Source of the DNA: Nematostella vectensis
Taxonomy: Eukaryota; Cnidaria; Anthozoa; Actiniaria; Edwardsiidae
Reading direction: 5' to 3'
Assembly: GCF_932526225.1 (NCBI RefSeq)
Contig: NC_064036.1
Span: 20,112,953 to 20,172,952, forward strand
DNA length: 60,000 nt
Below are positions 36,825 through 49,802 of this stretch, piece by piece; the stretch's first letter is position 1, and each line of letters begins with the position of its first letter. The notes below the pieces were generated by a model that worked only from the letters and a program-made list of their open reading frames with translations, did not search any database and was not told the origin of the DNA. Made by a program: the position numbers and the translations under genes.

Positions 36825-39800
36825 TTGAGTCACATCAGAGATTCGTGGTTGCGTATAAGAGAAAAGTTGAATTGGATGGCAATGTCCCCTCGACGAAGCG
36901 CACGGCTGAGAGGGCTAGACGCCGATACCGAGAAGTCGCCTGAAAAGAACGATTACATCAACAACACCCGACAAGAAGTGATGACCGAAGTCAATGGGAA
37001 ACAACAGAAGCCAAAAGAGCATAGAAAACCGTTGATACCGCCAGACGACCGCTGGAGTATCGGAGTTTTATTGTTTCTCTATGTTCTTCAAGGGATTCCT
37101 CTTGGACTAGCGGGGTCAATTCCTCTGTTGCTCGCCAAAAAAGTCGGATATAAACAGCAAGCTATGTTTAGCTTTGTTTATTGGCCTTATAGCGTGAAAC
37201 TGCTCTGGGCACCTATTGTAGATGCCGCATTTTTTTCAAGATTTGGTCGTCGAAAGACGTGGCTTGTCCCAGTTCAATACTTGATCGGTATTTTTATGCT
37301 GATTTTGTCAAATGTAAGTTCACCCCTACCCGTTTGTGACTTGCGTGTGTCAGGCTTGGCAAGGGCAGATCTAGGGCTGGGCCCAGCAGTCCCCTGCCCC
37401 GCTATTTTTAGATATTTGGCTTAAAAATAACAAAACATATAAGCAAATCCATGGAGAAATAATTAATCCAGCTCTCTTTCTTGAAAAAAAAACCTTGCCA
37501 TTGAGAACTGGGCAAGTAAATGGCTCATGAGCTTAAATCCATCTAAATGCTTTGTCAAGAGAAAAACCCGTAAAACTTATCCAGTCATTCACAATTACAA
37601 TTTTAATGGGACCATACCCTGAAATCTGTTGACCATCACCCATACTTAGGGGTTGAATTGTGTGACTCTCAACTGGAGCCACCGTATTGATAGTAAAGTT
37701 TCTAAGGCTAACCAAATGCTTGGGTTTTTACAAAAAAAACTTTAGTAATTGTCCTGAATCCTTAAAAAAAAACTCTCTTATAAGTCACTTGTCTGCCCTA
37801 ATTTAGAATACGCAATTTGTGTAAGGGATCCTTGGCTCACCAAGCACATAAAAAATTGCTGGGAACAATCTCCAGGTACAATGACCAACCTACTAAGCAA
37901 GCTTGAATGGCCCTCCCTCCAACAAAGAAGGAGAAATTCCCACCTAACTCTATTTTATAAGGCTGTCCATGGTGACACTGCGCTCAAGGTCCCTTCCTTG
38001 TTACTAAACGTCAACTTAGAGGACATCATATAAATAAATGTATTGAGCTCAGCCCAAACACCGTGGCATCTAGAATCTCGTTCTTCTGCAAGACAGTAAA
38101 AGAGTGGAATAACCTGGCAACTGCCACTCTGGAATCCACGTCAGTTAATGAATTTAAGAAAGGCTAAGTTCTAAACAATTTTGACTTTAATTAAATTTAT
38201 TCATTATTTTGTTAGGTTGATATCACTGCTTTAGTTTTATTCTCCCTTATTCTTATTATTTTTATTTATTTTATATAGTTAAATTTATTTCTTGTAGCAC
38301 AGCTACATCTGGAAGTGGGTAGGCGGGGGGGAGGGGGCCTCCACCATAAGCTGCCCATTCTGGGGGTAAATATTGTCCTTACTTGCAGTGGTACTTAGTT
38401 TTCTTTTATTTGAGGTGCCACTACAGTGGAGTGGGGTGTTCGTCAAGGGCCTATGGTATTATCTTTTGAGGCCGTTGCTAGGGAAATTTGTTTGCTTTAT
38501 AAAAGCTTCTGTTTTTTTTTTTGTCAAATCTCTTGGTACTTTCAACATAAGTGTTTTAGACATTAATGACTCAAGTCATAATGTCATCTGACCCCTCCAA
38601 TTGTCACGTGACGCAAAACAGAAAAACGTATCGGAGAAGCTACTGTTCAAGTCTAACATCATTTTTTTGGAAGCAATATTTTAACATCACTATTTTCTAA
38701 AACTTCAAGCATCCGATTTGCAAAATTTTGATACTGCGAGAAATGGTGAATTTTTATGTTCTTCGAAAACCACATATTTGGTAATAACCTTTTCATTTCT
38801 TCAAAAATCAAAAATCCCATGCACTAATGTGTTAGGAATGGTAATATCAATGGTTTGAGTGAAAAAAAAAATTCACAATTGTTGTAAAATGTTCAAAATT
38901 TAAGTGTTTTTCTTGCACGGAATTGCCACCATCATGTTTTTATATTCTCTAGAAACATAAAAATTGCATTTTCTTCTACAAAATGTTGAAAGTTTATTTT
39001 AGCCTCTTCAGAAAAAAAGAAAAATGAAAGTTAGAACAGGAGTTTCAAAGAAAATGATAATAAAAAAAAAACACTTGACTGGGAATTGAACCCGGAGCGC
39101 TTGCTTATGAGTCAAAGGTGCTAACCACTGGGCCACGGAATCAAGTTAGAGGACGTGTGGCGATTTTAATCTATTTAAGCGAATGTAGCGCTTTTACCTT
39201 TCGTAGCAAAGGTGTTTCGTTTCAACAAGATAGTATCATAGGCCCTTAAACCCCCCTTCTATGGGTACAGGCAATTGTACACATAAAGTTGGTTCAAACT
39301 TGCAGTGTGATGCATGCTATTATGGTTCTTGAATATAGTGTTGAGATTAAAGCTAAACAGTATGCCCCAAAAGTGTTCAGATGGTCCTTTGTTAGTTGTA
39401 AATAGGATTCAGACCCTGAATGGAGTAGAGATGAAATTGCAAAAACCAACTAAAATCAACTCCAGGAAATTTCACACTTTCTCACAATTTGTTTATTTTT
39501 TCCCCAGCATGTTAGTTATTTACTAGGTGAAGTTGAGGGGAGCACTCCAAATGTCTTCCTTCTTACTGCTGTGTTCTTCTGTCTGAACTTTCTCACTGCC
39601 ACCCAGGATATTGCAGTAGATGGCTGGGCACTGACCATGTTATCGCGGGAGAATGTTGGTTGGGCATCTACTTGTAACACAGTAGGACAAACAGCCGGTT
39701 ACTTCCTTGGCAATGTAGTCTTTCTTGCCCTCAGCTCTTCTGAGTTCTCTAACAAGTATTTGAGATCAATACCTCAGGAACAGGGTGTTGTGGATCTGGG

Positions 39801-42800
39801 GGGGTTTCTGTTTTTCTGGGGTATTGTGTTTCTGGTCACAACAACTGTTATTGGCATATTCAAGCATGAGAAGTCTGAGGAGGAGCTCCATGGCGAGGAT
39901 CACCAGAGTGATGGCATTGCATTGATGTATGTGAAGCTCTGGAAGATTGTAACTCTCCCTGCCGTACTCAAGTTTATTGTCATTCTTCTTACTTGCAAGG
40001 TAAGTTAGACATCTTTATTGCTTGCACAAAGTTGATTTTATTTTATTGTGGAAAAAGAACATAACTTTTGTTGCTTACTTTATGTGACCAAGATGGTAGC
40101 AGTAAGCATACATTCCCTATGCAATAAACATACATTTGTCCCTTTGATCTCTATGAATAGGCTGGTTTTGCTGCTGCTGATGCTGTAACTGGGCTGAAAC
40201 TTGTAGAAGCAGGTGTTCCCAAAGAGAACCTAGCCATGCTAGCTGTACCCATGGTGCCAATACAAATTCTACTTCCACTTTTCATCAGCAAGTTCACTTC
40301 AGGTATGGGGAGGTACATGTCACCTGGGATGGGGGGGATCACACTTGAGCAGACACTAAATCTTCAACACTTAATCTAATTCTTCTCTAAACCTAATCCT
40401 TGGGCAAGGTTTTTAAAGCAATAACACTATCAGGCTGTCTGACAAATCTGAGTGTTATGCTAAAGATGTTGTTGTTTTGTATTGTAAATTTTGGGAGGAT
40501 TGCCATTTGGTAACACAATACTGAATGTTGTTAGCTAACCTCAGCCTTCTCGCATTCTTCTAGTGATTTGAATGTCATTGTTTAAGTGTAGTAGTCAAGC
40601 CAGATCAAAAGAACACAAAGACATAACAGTGTATTTGTACTAAATAAACTAAATGGTATTTCACGGGTTTTTGAAAACCACTCTATCAGTCTAAGTGCTC
40701 GTACAAGAAAAACGTTAGAAATTACCTTTCCTACCCTCTCAAGACATTGTTTATTTTGCACAAAGGCTGCTACTTCTCACAATCAAGTCTTTGCGCCTTA
40801 GGGCCGAGATGCATTGCACTCGTTAGCTGATTAGTGAAGACCCTCAGATTGTGTGATTCTTTATGGGCCCATGATTAGACAATTGGAATCAACATAGTGA
40901 GCACAATGTATAATAACACAAGTAATCAGTATGAGCATGTTATACACCATAGTCCTTCCACATCTCATAACCCATGTACCTTTACTCTTCTCAGGCCCTA
41001 GGCCTCTGGATGTGTTTCTAAAAGCATACCCTCTAAGGCTATGTTTTGGTCTGGTGTTTATTGCTTGTGTCTGGTGGGCCAAGAATGTCCGCAGCCCTGG
41101 ACAGGAATATTTTCCTTGGTACTTTTATGCTGGAATCCTAGTGGTTTATGCTCTCCACCAGGTATTTATGTGCAACCATAGTGATGTACATGTTTATTGA
41201 GAGTTGTCAAAGGCAGGAAAATATGCAATTACATGTGTTTTCATTAAACAAAGCCTTCTCAAAACCTGCTGTCTGCCGAGCTCAACGAGCCGCTTTCTCT
41301 TGGAGATTTGACAGTTACCATCTAGACAGAAATACTGTATACACCTATTTCACAAAAAAGGTTGTCAGTGCTAGTGACAAATGGTAAATGGCTTATGGGT
41401 ACTAATTATTTGTAAAATTAAAGGTGTTAAATAAATTCCAGCAATGTCAGAGACAAGCATTGGTAACCTTGGATGATTTATCCATATTCTTCAAGGCGCG
41501 TGGTTACTTTCTGTCGTATAACTGCCATTTGCCAATCACCATTTGCCATTTGCACTGACAACCTTTATTGAAATAGGGTATATTATATTTGTTTTGGTAT
41601 TAACAATGAAAATAAAACCTCCAGCAACCTAAACTGCCTCCAAAATGCCTGCTCCTTAAAATCTTTTTGGGAATGCTGTATGTACAGTAAATGTTGGAAA
41701 ATGCACGATTTAAACCGTCAGCCTGGTAAATTAGTAGTATTTTGGGGGGTCAAAAAAACCTCGAGGTCAAAGACCTGACCACTAATTTTTAGAGGTCCCG
41801 AAATTTTACGGTCACGAATTTTCCAACATTTTACTGTACATATTTTATAGTCTTAGGAAACTGTTGTAAGCATTTGTACATTAATTTTTTTTTCTGTTCA
41901 AAATTTTGTTGATTGTGTTTGTGACTTGACAAAATTTTGGACCAATTTCCAAAGCATTGATACCTAATTTTCTGATAACATAAGTTATTTGTTTAGTTTG
42001 TTTGTTATGTTTTATTTATTTATGCTTGTTGATCCTGAGCTTACTGTATTTGTATGATGTTTCTTCACAGATGACCCTATACTCTATGTTTGTGCCTATA
42101 ATGGCATTCCATGCGCGTGTAAGCGATCCTAGAGTCGGTGGCACATACATGACACTTCTCAACACCATCACTAACCTTGGCGGCAACTGGGGCCCTACTG
42201 TCGCCCTGTGGCTAGTGGATGAGTTAACATGGAGTCAGTGTTTAGGGCTACCTGGTGATGAACAATCACCATGTGGTAACGCTCTACTTCAAAAAGTGAG
42301 TAATTTGAATATGTTGGAACTTTTTTTGCAATGCTGTGTTATGAGAGTGCAGATACACTAGTTTACCGTTTAATCGGGAATTCCAGTACTTTTGGTTATT
42401 TTGTAAATGGTAAAGATTCCTCCCACTAGAAAATTGCTGGAAAATGTGGAATTGCTTGAGAGGTACAGTAGTCCCACTTTCACCGGGATACCAGAAATTC
42501 CGGAAAAATCGCGTACCATTTGCAGTTTTCCATAGAATTTTTGACTTTGCCCCAATCTGCCACTTTTCACTGGGACCCCAAAAGTAAAATTTCTGGGTAC
42601 AGAAGCAAATGGTACAGAAGCATTATGTAACGTACAGTATGTAAACTTTTACTTACCATTATGGCATTCTGGAAAAAAAATAGGATCTTATTCCAGAATG
42701 TCTGATTAAATGGTAAAGGTAATGGTTAAGTAAAGGAGGTTAGAATAAAATAGGTGGAAAATTTGAGATAAGATGTTCCCCCAAAATATCCTCTAGTACC

Positions 42801-43065
42801 TTGTAATTACCAATGCTTGCTTTCTACATAATTTTCCAGACCCATAAAGAAACAGTATTATCCTTTTTCGTAGGTACAGTAACTGATTTAATTTTTTTCA
42901 TTTCAGACTTGTACTGATGCTGGAGGAAAATGTGCTATAACTGTTGATGGATACTATATTGAGTCTGTCATCTGTGTTGTTATTGGATTTCTATGGCTGC
43001 GTTGGAAAGCAAGGGACTGTCGGCGCTTGCAAGAGCTCCCACCAGAAGCATGGTCTTGTCATTAG
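36825..43065 (+). CDS. Acetyl-CoA transporter, SLC33A1 family (six coding exons)
   Basis: Imports cytosolic acetyl-CoA into the ER/Golgi lumen for acetylation of gangliosides and proteins (known for SLC33A1). Exons: 36825-37313, 39508-39999, 40161-40302, 40995-41161, 42071-42295, 42907-43065; all junctions GT-AG with consistent phases, giving about 557 residues, close to the usual length of about 550. Starts at 36876 or 36882 are alternatives. The basic/polar N-terminus is cytosolic. Recognisable family segments: GVLLFLYVLQGIPLGLAGSI, YWPYSVKLLWAPIVDA, FGRRKTWLVPVQ, ATQDIAVDGWALTML, STCNTVGQTAGYF, GFAAADAVTGLKL, FHARVSDPRVGGTYMTLLNT, NLGGNWGP. Many hydrophobic helices fit an MFS-like fold. 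The C-terminus is Cys/Arg-rich and ends PPEAWSCH. Confidence 0.95.
37440..38170 (+). pseudogene. CR1-like non-LTR retrotransposon fragment (RT C-terminal region)
   Basis: In shifting frames the sequence reads LMSLNPSKC, HPYLGVELCDS, KVSKANQMLGFLQKN, LVCPNLEYAICVRDPW and LEWPSLQQRRR. These are the conserved post-RT blocks of CR1/jockey-type LINE ORF2. Several stops and frameshifts show it is dead. Located in intron 1 of the transporter, same strand. Confidence 0.85.
38171..39060. other. Transporter intron 1, 3' part, nothing firmly recognised
   Basis: AT-rich with G-rich stretches near 38320. Probably includes the 3' tail of the preceding LINE fragment. No supported gene. Confidence 0.45.
39071..39145 (-). 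pseudogene. tRNA-like sequence (tRNA-derived relic)
   Basis: On the minus strand the sequence contains TGGCCCAGTGGTTAGCACC, a pol III A-box/D-arm, and GGGTTCAATTCCC, a B-box/T-arm, at tRNA-like spacing. The middle reads GACTCATAA, resembling a Met(CAT) anticodon loop. Acceptor and anticodon stems pair poorly, so a tRNA pseudogene or SINE head is more likely than a working tRNA. Confidence 0.5.
41337..41590. mobile_element. Palindromic MITE, copy 2 (transporter intron)
   Basis: Same family as 26488-26790: left arm ACACCTATTTCACAAAAAAG then GTTGTCAGTGC, right arm with TGCCATTTGC and GCACTGACAACC, and a shared centre AAAGGTGTTAAATAAA. More diverged arms than copy 1. Confidence 0.85.
41681..41840. 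mobile_element. 160-bp TA-flanked palindromic MITE
   Basis: Ends TGTACAGTAAATGTTGGAAA and the inverse TTCCAACATTTTACTGTACA, flanked on both sides by TA. Size, palindromy and TA duplication fit a Tc1/mariner-type MITE. Located in the last long intron of the transporter. Confidence 0.75.
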
Positions 43066-44110
43066 GCTATGCCGTATACCCAAGAGAGCATAAGTATCTT
43101 ATAGAGGGGTCCAATCCCCCAAGCAACATTAATCTTTCTTTGATATGGACACATAATAGAATACAATTCAGGGGATTTCCACTATTTCATTTTTGCTGGA
43201 GTTTATTCTTTTTGAATAATAATGAGATTTTCTTAACATGGTGTAAAAAAAGGCAAAAGATAATTGTTTTATGGTTATATTTAGAAGTGTGCAATTGGTA
43301 AGTTGACATCTATGGCCTTTGAGAAAAAGACTAGCTCGGCCCAGGAATGTATCTTTTTTTCAGTGAATGCGCAAAAATGAATAGGTGTCTTGCAAATGTG
43401 TGCTCACTCTGTTTTTTAGTGTCAAGGTAACGACAAGTAAAAACACTTTATAATGTGCTTACAAATAGGCCAGAAAATTTCTTTTTTTTAATTTCATTTA
43501 AAGATATTTTTTTGTCATTTTCTGACGTGATTGGCTTAAATTTGCCTCTGAAAAGGTCATGTGATCAGCTAGTGCAAGTTGCCTATGGAACAATTACCAA
43601 GGCAAAAGTTCATCTTGTAATAGGTCACCAGATCTAGAAACTTTTTCTATTCAAATGCACCAATGAAATTAACTGTCTTTTTTTTAGTACTTAAAAGTAC
43701 CAACTTAGGAGGCGACCGGAGTCAAACTCAACTTATCACATGAGCAGGGTGAGGTCCATATCCCTTGGATTCCCCCCCCCCCCTCCCCCCCCCCCCCCCC
43801 CCCCCCGCTGAACAAGGATCATACTCTCATTTTCTCTAATAATAACAAATTTTAAATATTTATGTATTTATACCATTATCAGGTTTGCAGTAATCAAATA
43901 TAATCATGTTTTTATTATTATGTATTATATATGAGGGGATGGCATTACTAACCCATCCAGGCTTACAAAAGCGGGACTTCAAGTCGAATACCAGTTTTTT
44001 GGTGTATCCCAATAATAATAAAACCTATGACAACCAAACTTGGTATGTGTCATGTATATGTAAAGGGGGTTCAACAATATGGTAACATGATTTTTGACGT
44101 CATCAATTAC
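43066..44110. other. Intergenic 3' of the transporter
   Basis: AT-rich sequence with a long C tract near 43770-43806. No supported gene; probably includes the transporter 3' UTR. Confidence 0.5.
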
Positions 44111-44111
44111 T

Positions 44112-44135
44112 TAACCCATTGACTCCTGGCTATTT
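44112..44135. mobile_element. Possible left terminus of a TTAA-type element
   Basis: TTAACCCATTGACTCCTGG resembles the left end of the element at 15643 (TTAACCCATTCACTCCCGG). No matching right terminus was found downstream, so this may be a fragment. Confidence 0.4.
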
Positions 44136-44139
44136 TTGA

Positions 44140-45820
44140 GCTGAATTTACAAAAAAACAGACTGAAAACAGATACCTCCCCCCTATTCTGAGTTTCATAC
44201 AGCCCGTCAAAGTCAAATACCCCTGCACCTAGTCAGCAGTATCCAAGCTTTCCAACAGTGCTTTGCGGTCCCCACTTTTAATCCCTCGTTGTTGTGCTGA
44301 AGCCAGCACAAGTTGGTGGTTGCTTGTATTTTTCATCAAAAATACAGCTATGAGCATATTAGGAGAGTGTCTCAGGACATCATAAAGTCTACTGGGGCAT
44401 AATTGAGTGCTGTGCTTATGGATACTTGCAAGCAAAGGTGGATTCATGGTGATTTTTTCTTGTTTAGCTTTGCCTTGATGAGAAAATAATTTTCTAATGA
44501 ATCACCACAGCTCTCAAAAATGCTGTCTTTTCTGAAACCAAATTGATTCCAAATTGTTTACACTGCTATTCTGGGTCTGTATGACCTGGAATTGATTTAT
44601 TTGGCTTCGGGGTGAAAAGACATAAAAAACCAACTGACTTTGGGGAGAGGTGTTGTGTGGCCCTTCCCTCCGTGAATTTTTTCCTGGAGCTCCCAGAATG
44701 CTTTGCAATCCGTAGTGGAATTCAAGTGGTTTTAGCGGAGCCTCTGCGGAGCCCAATAGTCATAGAAAAGTGGTTTAAAGTTCCGTGGTCACGATGGGAT
44801 TCCTGTGGATTTTCGCTCTCTGATTGGTCGAAAATTGAATGGCGCCAAAGTAAGAACGCGCGTGTACAGAAAAAATATTTTTTAATTTCCTTCATTCGTC
44901 GAAATTTATTTTGAGCAAACGTCTATTTAACGAACGCGCCTAGTTGCTTGTGTTATTTTGATTAAATGATAACAGACTTTTCCTGGTTTAAATCTTTTTT
45001 TTTTTTGACAAAGACTTAGGCACCTTAATTAAAAGCTTTTAGTATCTTCTTTCACATCCAAGAAATATTTGTTCGTGTTCAAGGCTTACATAGTAGTATT
45101 TGACAGCTAAACGAAATTGATTTTTTCAACAAAACACCCATTTAACGAGCTGCCCTCCCTAATCCATTTTTTTCCCGTTGGGAAAAAATATTTGGACCTT
45201 TTAAGTCTAATCCTGGTGCATTTTTTCCAATGAAAATAAAATTAAAAATAGCTTACAAATGATATTTATGAGGGGAAGTTCATTTATTATCCCGAGCGAG
45301 GGCGGGCGGGGGATGATAATGTGGGAGGGGGGCAAGAGAAATTTCCGAGGTCTAAAGGGTCAAAAGTCACTGATTTCTCTGGGTGTTTTTTTTCTATATT
45401 ACTTGACCGAGTGTCAAATCAGACTTCTTGGTTCAACGAGTCTCGATTTGGGGGCAGTTTTTGGCATGTATAATTCAGGAGTCCAGGATACGTATTAAGC
45501 CCCGTTTTATCTATGCAATGCAAATTATAGCCTGGGTGGCAAGCGCCCCTGACATTGAGCAACGTGTTACCCAGTAGAAGCCAAGCCCAGATTTGTACTA
45601 CCGGAACCCCTGTGCCGTTTGCTGGGAGGAAGGGTAGGGAGAGCGTTTAATACAAACTTGCAAGCTAACGGGGGTGGCGCCCACTAGCTAGGAGGAGTAC
45701 TTTAGATAGGGGGCGTTTTAGATAATACGGTATGGTCAGTTTTGACATCCACTGTGTGATGGTCCGTGTGGGCTTCCTATGTACATCACAACCGGTTAGT
45801 ACCCAGGCTTTCGTGTCGAT
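44140..45820. other. Intergenic between transporter and TPRG1L-like gene
   Basis: Low-complexity and AT-rich sequence with only short ORFs. Nothing recognised with confidence; presumably includes the TPRG1L-like promoter. Confidence 0.45.
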
Positions 45821-45828
45821 GTTTTCAA

Positions 45829-48800
45829 ATGGCAGAAGGCGTTATTCGACCACCAAGCTACGAACAGAGCTTACACGATCATCCCGCTATGGATACTCAA
45901 ACACCACCACAATACAAGGAATCTAGCGACAGAGGGTCCACGCAGCAATCAGAGGAAAGAGCAGACCATCTTCCAAACGTGGAAGTGCGAGGAAACCCGA
46001 TCCACAGCGAAGTGCACCTAGGAGATACGAGCGGGCTCACTTCAGAAGAGCTAAAAGAGTTACAAGAAAAGACAAAGAGAGAGCAAGCAAAGAAGTACTT
46101 CTCTCTTAGGGTAAGTGATTTATTGTTGTAGTATATAAAGCAGAGGTACGATTCAAGTACCAATTGTTAGAAAATTGTTGGCATATTAAAAATATACTTA
46201 AGTACATGGGACATTTATAAAAGGGCGGAAAAATATTTTAAACTGTTTACATGAACGTAAATTCAGATTTTCTTTTCAGTTTAACTAATGAGAGGTATAT
46301 ATTTATATCAATACTGCACAAACTTTAGGATTATGTGCACTAGTAAGCAAGTACTATCTTTTCGCAACTTAATCTTTAACAACTAAACTGAGTTCCATTT
46401 CGTATCGAGAACTTGATAATTCTTACATCATTATTTATTTATGGCTCCGGTCGTCAGATTGCGACAGGAACTTTATGCAAAAGCTACCTCTCTTTGTTTA
46501 GAAATTTGACCGCTTACGTACTCGCTTAAAAAAAATGAATGACTCTGTCGTTGTAAAGTGAATCATATTTTTAATCTACCATTCACTAATTGTTGAACAA
46601 TTTGTGTGCAAAATTGCGTTTGTACATTTTCAAATTGATATGTTTTAGCATAGTCTGCAACTCATTGTGCTGTTTCTTAAAGGAATGCAATTTTGTTTTA
46701 ATATCAAGGCTGATTCCATAAAAAGTTAGTTTATTTCCCATAAAAAGCTATCTTAGATTAAGCAGAGGTGGAAATAAATTATATTTATTGCATGCTATTT
46801 CATTTCTTTTTCCCCAAGCCACAGATAAGCTATACAGATTAAGACTGATAAATCGATGATTATAAGTTTTAAGCAGTACTACGATGTCTGAATACTTCAT
46901 TAGGCTAATCCATATTTCTCCTTTTCTAGAATTTTTGATATCAGCTTCTCCCCTAGGATACTAAACATTATTTCCTATTTCGCTGATATTATTTGGATCT
47001 TTCCTATTAATCACCCATTTTCTTCCCATCTATATTCTTGCTTTCTATGTTTTCATAGATGGGAAAATCAATGTATCCCAAGAAAAAAATACGTTTTAAT
47101 GTTTAAGTAAAGCCCATCTTTTTAAAGCCCAGTTTTTTTTTTAAATCAGATTTACAGAAATGGAAGTAAATCTTTATTTTACTTATATCATCACTTAAAC
47201 CATTTTGATGTCCATGTATATATACTTATTTATATTCTTTTACAGGAGGGCCAGTTTGAGTCTGCCCTGGAAGAATGCAAAAAGATTCTTCACCCTGAAA
47301 AAGATGGAAAAATAATAAATGGATACCTCTTAACAGAGTAAGATATGTCCATTAGTCTATTTTATTGCCTTTAGTAATTAGCTTATAATCTAAGAAAGGG
47401 ACTTTTTTTTTCAAATAGCCCCACAATTTCAAATTAAGTGGACAGAGTCTGGCTATAATTATAAGAAAGATTATGTGGCAAGGATATTTGCCAATTAGTT
47501 GCAAGGTTGACTTTGCCATGAATTTAGAATCTAACCAAAATAAAGGGGATTGTCCTTCTCATTCTCATCTGAAACTCATGAAATTTTAATTATAACTTGA
47601 GATAGTTAGGGTTTTATTCTGTATTGGGTTATGACTTAATGTAACTTTACTTGTCAAATGAATACAACTACTCCTTGCTATCTTTCATAGTTTAATGCTG
47701 GTCTTTCTGACCCTGTCAGGCATCACAAGAGAAGATGTGAAGGATGGAGAAAAAAGTCCCTCTTTTGAGTTGCAATCTCCTAATAACTCCTCAAAAATTG
47801 GGGAGAAATAAGAATTTTTTATGCCTAGAAGATGATGTATCTAAATCAATTTAGATTACAATTATTATGAACTCACTAGTACTAGGTAATTTTATACTCT
47901 ATTTCTACACTCTGACATGTATTATTTGTTTGGTTCCTTTAAAAATTAGAATTGACCACTGGGATCATGAGAAAGAACGTGTTGTCATCATCACAGAGAA
48001 GCAGCTTGTCATCGTTAAGTACAATTTTATTGGACTGAGGGTAGATGATCATCGCAAGATCCCTCTAATTAAATGTGACAAAATCCAGACAGGACGGTTC
48101 GTCTACCCTAAGAATACTATGATGATGTGAGTATCTGTAAGAAAATTGATTTGGTTTTGTTTATAAGTGTGACATGAGGTCACTTTACATGATGCAGTTG
48201 CATACAGAGGACATGATGGTAAGATGGTATAAATGTCTCTGACAAATAGGCTATTCCTTTATCAATTAGACTTTTCCATATTATTGGGAGTCTATTAGAC
48301 CTTCAACATATAAACTTGACCCTTTATCCTCAATGTACTACCCTTGACCATATACCTTTGATCCTTGACCATATATATGCTTGACCCTCTAATTACTACC
48401 CTTGACCCTTGACCGAAAGATAACTTGTGTAAATTTTGAGCTAGCAGTAAACTAATAGTAGAGAGTGGACAAAAGATGAACAAATAAAATTTAAACTGGC
48501 AGAAAACTATAGCTTGCTGGTAATATGTCAGTATGTTTAGTTGATATTATATGCTTCAAGCAAATACTAGTAGCAGCTTATAAAAGCCCTTAAACATGCA
48601 GTATAGTATTTGTAGATGATGTTTCTCACATGCATCACAATAGACAAGCTGGTAGCGCACTTGTTCAACTCTCTGGGTCCTGGTGCCTTGAATGTCTGAA
48701 CATGCGAACTGTTTTGGTTTTCAGACCGAGGCACTTCCAAGTTGGCTTGAGAATTTATGCAGGCAAAAACGAAACCCTCTCTACCCTGCAAAACTGGAAT

Positions 48801-49079
48801 CCCTGGTTCAAAGCTCTCCCGCATGTGACATTCGGCAGGCACAAGGGCTCAGAGTTGATGGACAGAATTCCTCGCTACATGGAGCTTAACTATTTTGAGC
48901 AGGAAGTGCTTAGTGCAATCAAGGCAGCTCAAAATGAGCTGCATCCTGGTGCTGCAGAGAACTCCTTGGAGTTCAGTAGTGACCCTATTCTAATCGAGGT
49001 GTACTGCGGGGCCTCACCCATGTTCCATAATTGGGGCCTGCTGGGATATAGGAGGGACAGGGGGTCATTTGGCTATTAG
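45829..49079 (+). CDS. TPRG1/TPRG1L-like protein (hSac2-domain family), four coding exons
   Basis: Exons 45829-46110, 47246-47337, 47950-48126 and 48725-49079 join in phase to 301 residues. The start MAEGVIRPPSYEQS at 45829 is chosen because upstream in-frame sequence is not family-like. The N-terminal 90 residues are polar and Pro/Ser-rich with a PPSY motif, then a charged helical stretch (SEELKELQEKTKREQ). The conserved domain includes IDHWDHEKERVVIITEKQLV, QNWNPWFKALPHVTF, ILIEVYCGA and LGYRRDRGSFGY, matching the family C-terminus (NRWNPW, YVGL and LGYSMTRGKIGF-like in vertebrates). Vertebrate TPRG1L (Mover) is a synaptic-vesicle protein; the role here is inferred only from family. Confidence 0.88.
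46111..47245. other. Intron 1 of the TPRG1L-like gene, nothing recognised
   Basis: AT-rich sequence with a short hairpin near 47025-47065 (TTTCCCATCTAT-like arms). No coding signal. Confidence 0.5.
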
Positions 49080-49800
49080 TCCTACAAAGAGACTGTAAAC
49101 ACTAATAATATAAGGCTTACTGGGTGAATCCAGTTTACAAACGAGATAATTACTAATCTCAGATTATTAAGGTGTAAGATAATGCATTTTTTATAAATAG
49201 ATAGAGGGTTTAGCATAAATTTGATTCGTGGTTAGATCCGAGATGTTGTTGTATCAGGCTTTGTAAGTATTGAAGAGTATATGATCAAGCTGTCTGTTGT
49301 CACTGAAGATTATACAAACAGGAGTAGGAAAACTCTACCTAGAAAAATTTAAAGTTTAGTTGTTGTCCTTTTATAAACTCACCAGGATTGTAATGTTTTA
49401 CTTAATACTAAACAAGGACCTACGATTCTGTCATCAGTTAACCAGCCAGTTTTGTCATGTCTCTTAAAAATATACAAATGCCATTTAATAAGTTCGTGCA
49501 TTTTTATTCATAAAACAATTTTCTTTCAACAAATGAGTCAACAACAATTAGTTCCTAAGAATCAGAAACAATGTAATACATATAAAACAGAGAAGTCTAC
49601 CCAAAGGGGAAGCACCACCTGTTAGATGTTCAATGTCAAATGTAGTGATAAGATGCTTTAAAGAACGTGTTTTGCTTGGTAGGATGCAATGGTTGACAGG
49701 CGAAAACCTTCCCAAAGTCAAGGTACACCATGTCTGTTTGGATGTTCTTTTATAAGGCTTGACCAAATTCTTGAAGAACATCTAAAATCTGAGTAATGCT
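49080..49800. other. 3' flank of the TPRG1L-like gene
   Basis: Probably 3' UTR and intergenic sequence; no other gene seen. Confidence 0.5.
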
Positions 49801-49802
49801 GG

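Noticed and set aside
48290-48430. CTTGACC-rich stretch as a regulatory repeat
   Set aside because: Short, irregular and low complexity; no conserved period.
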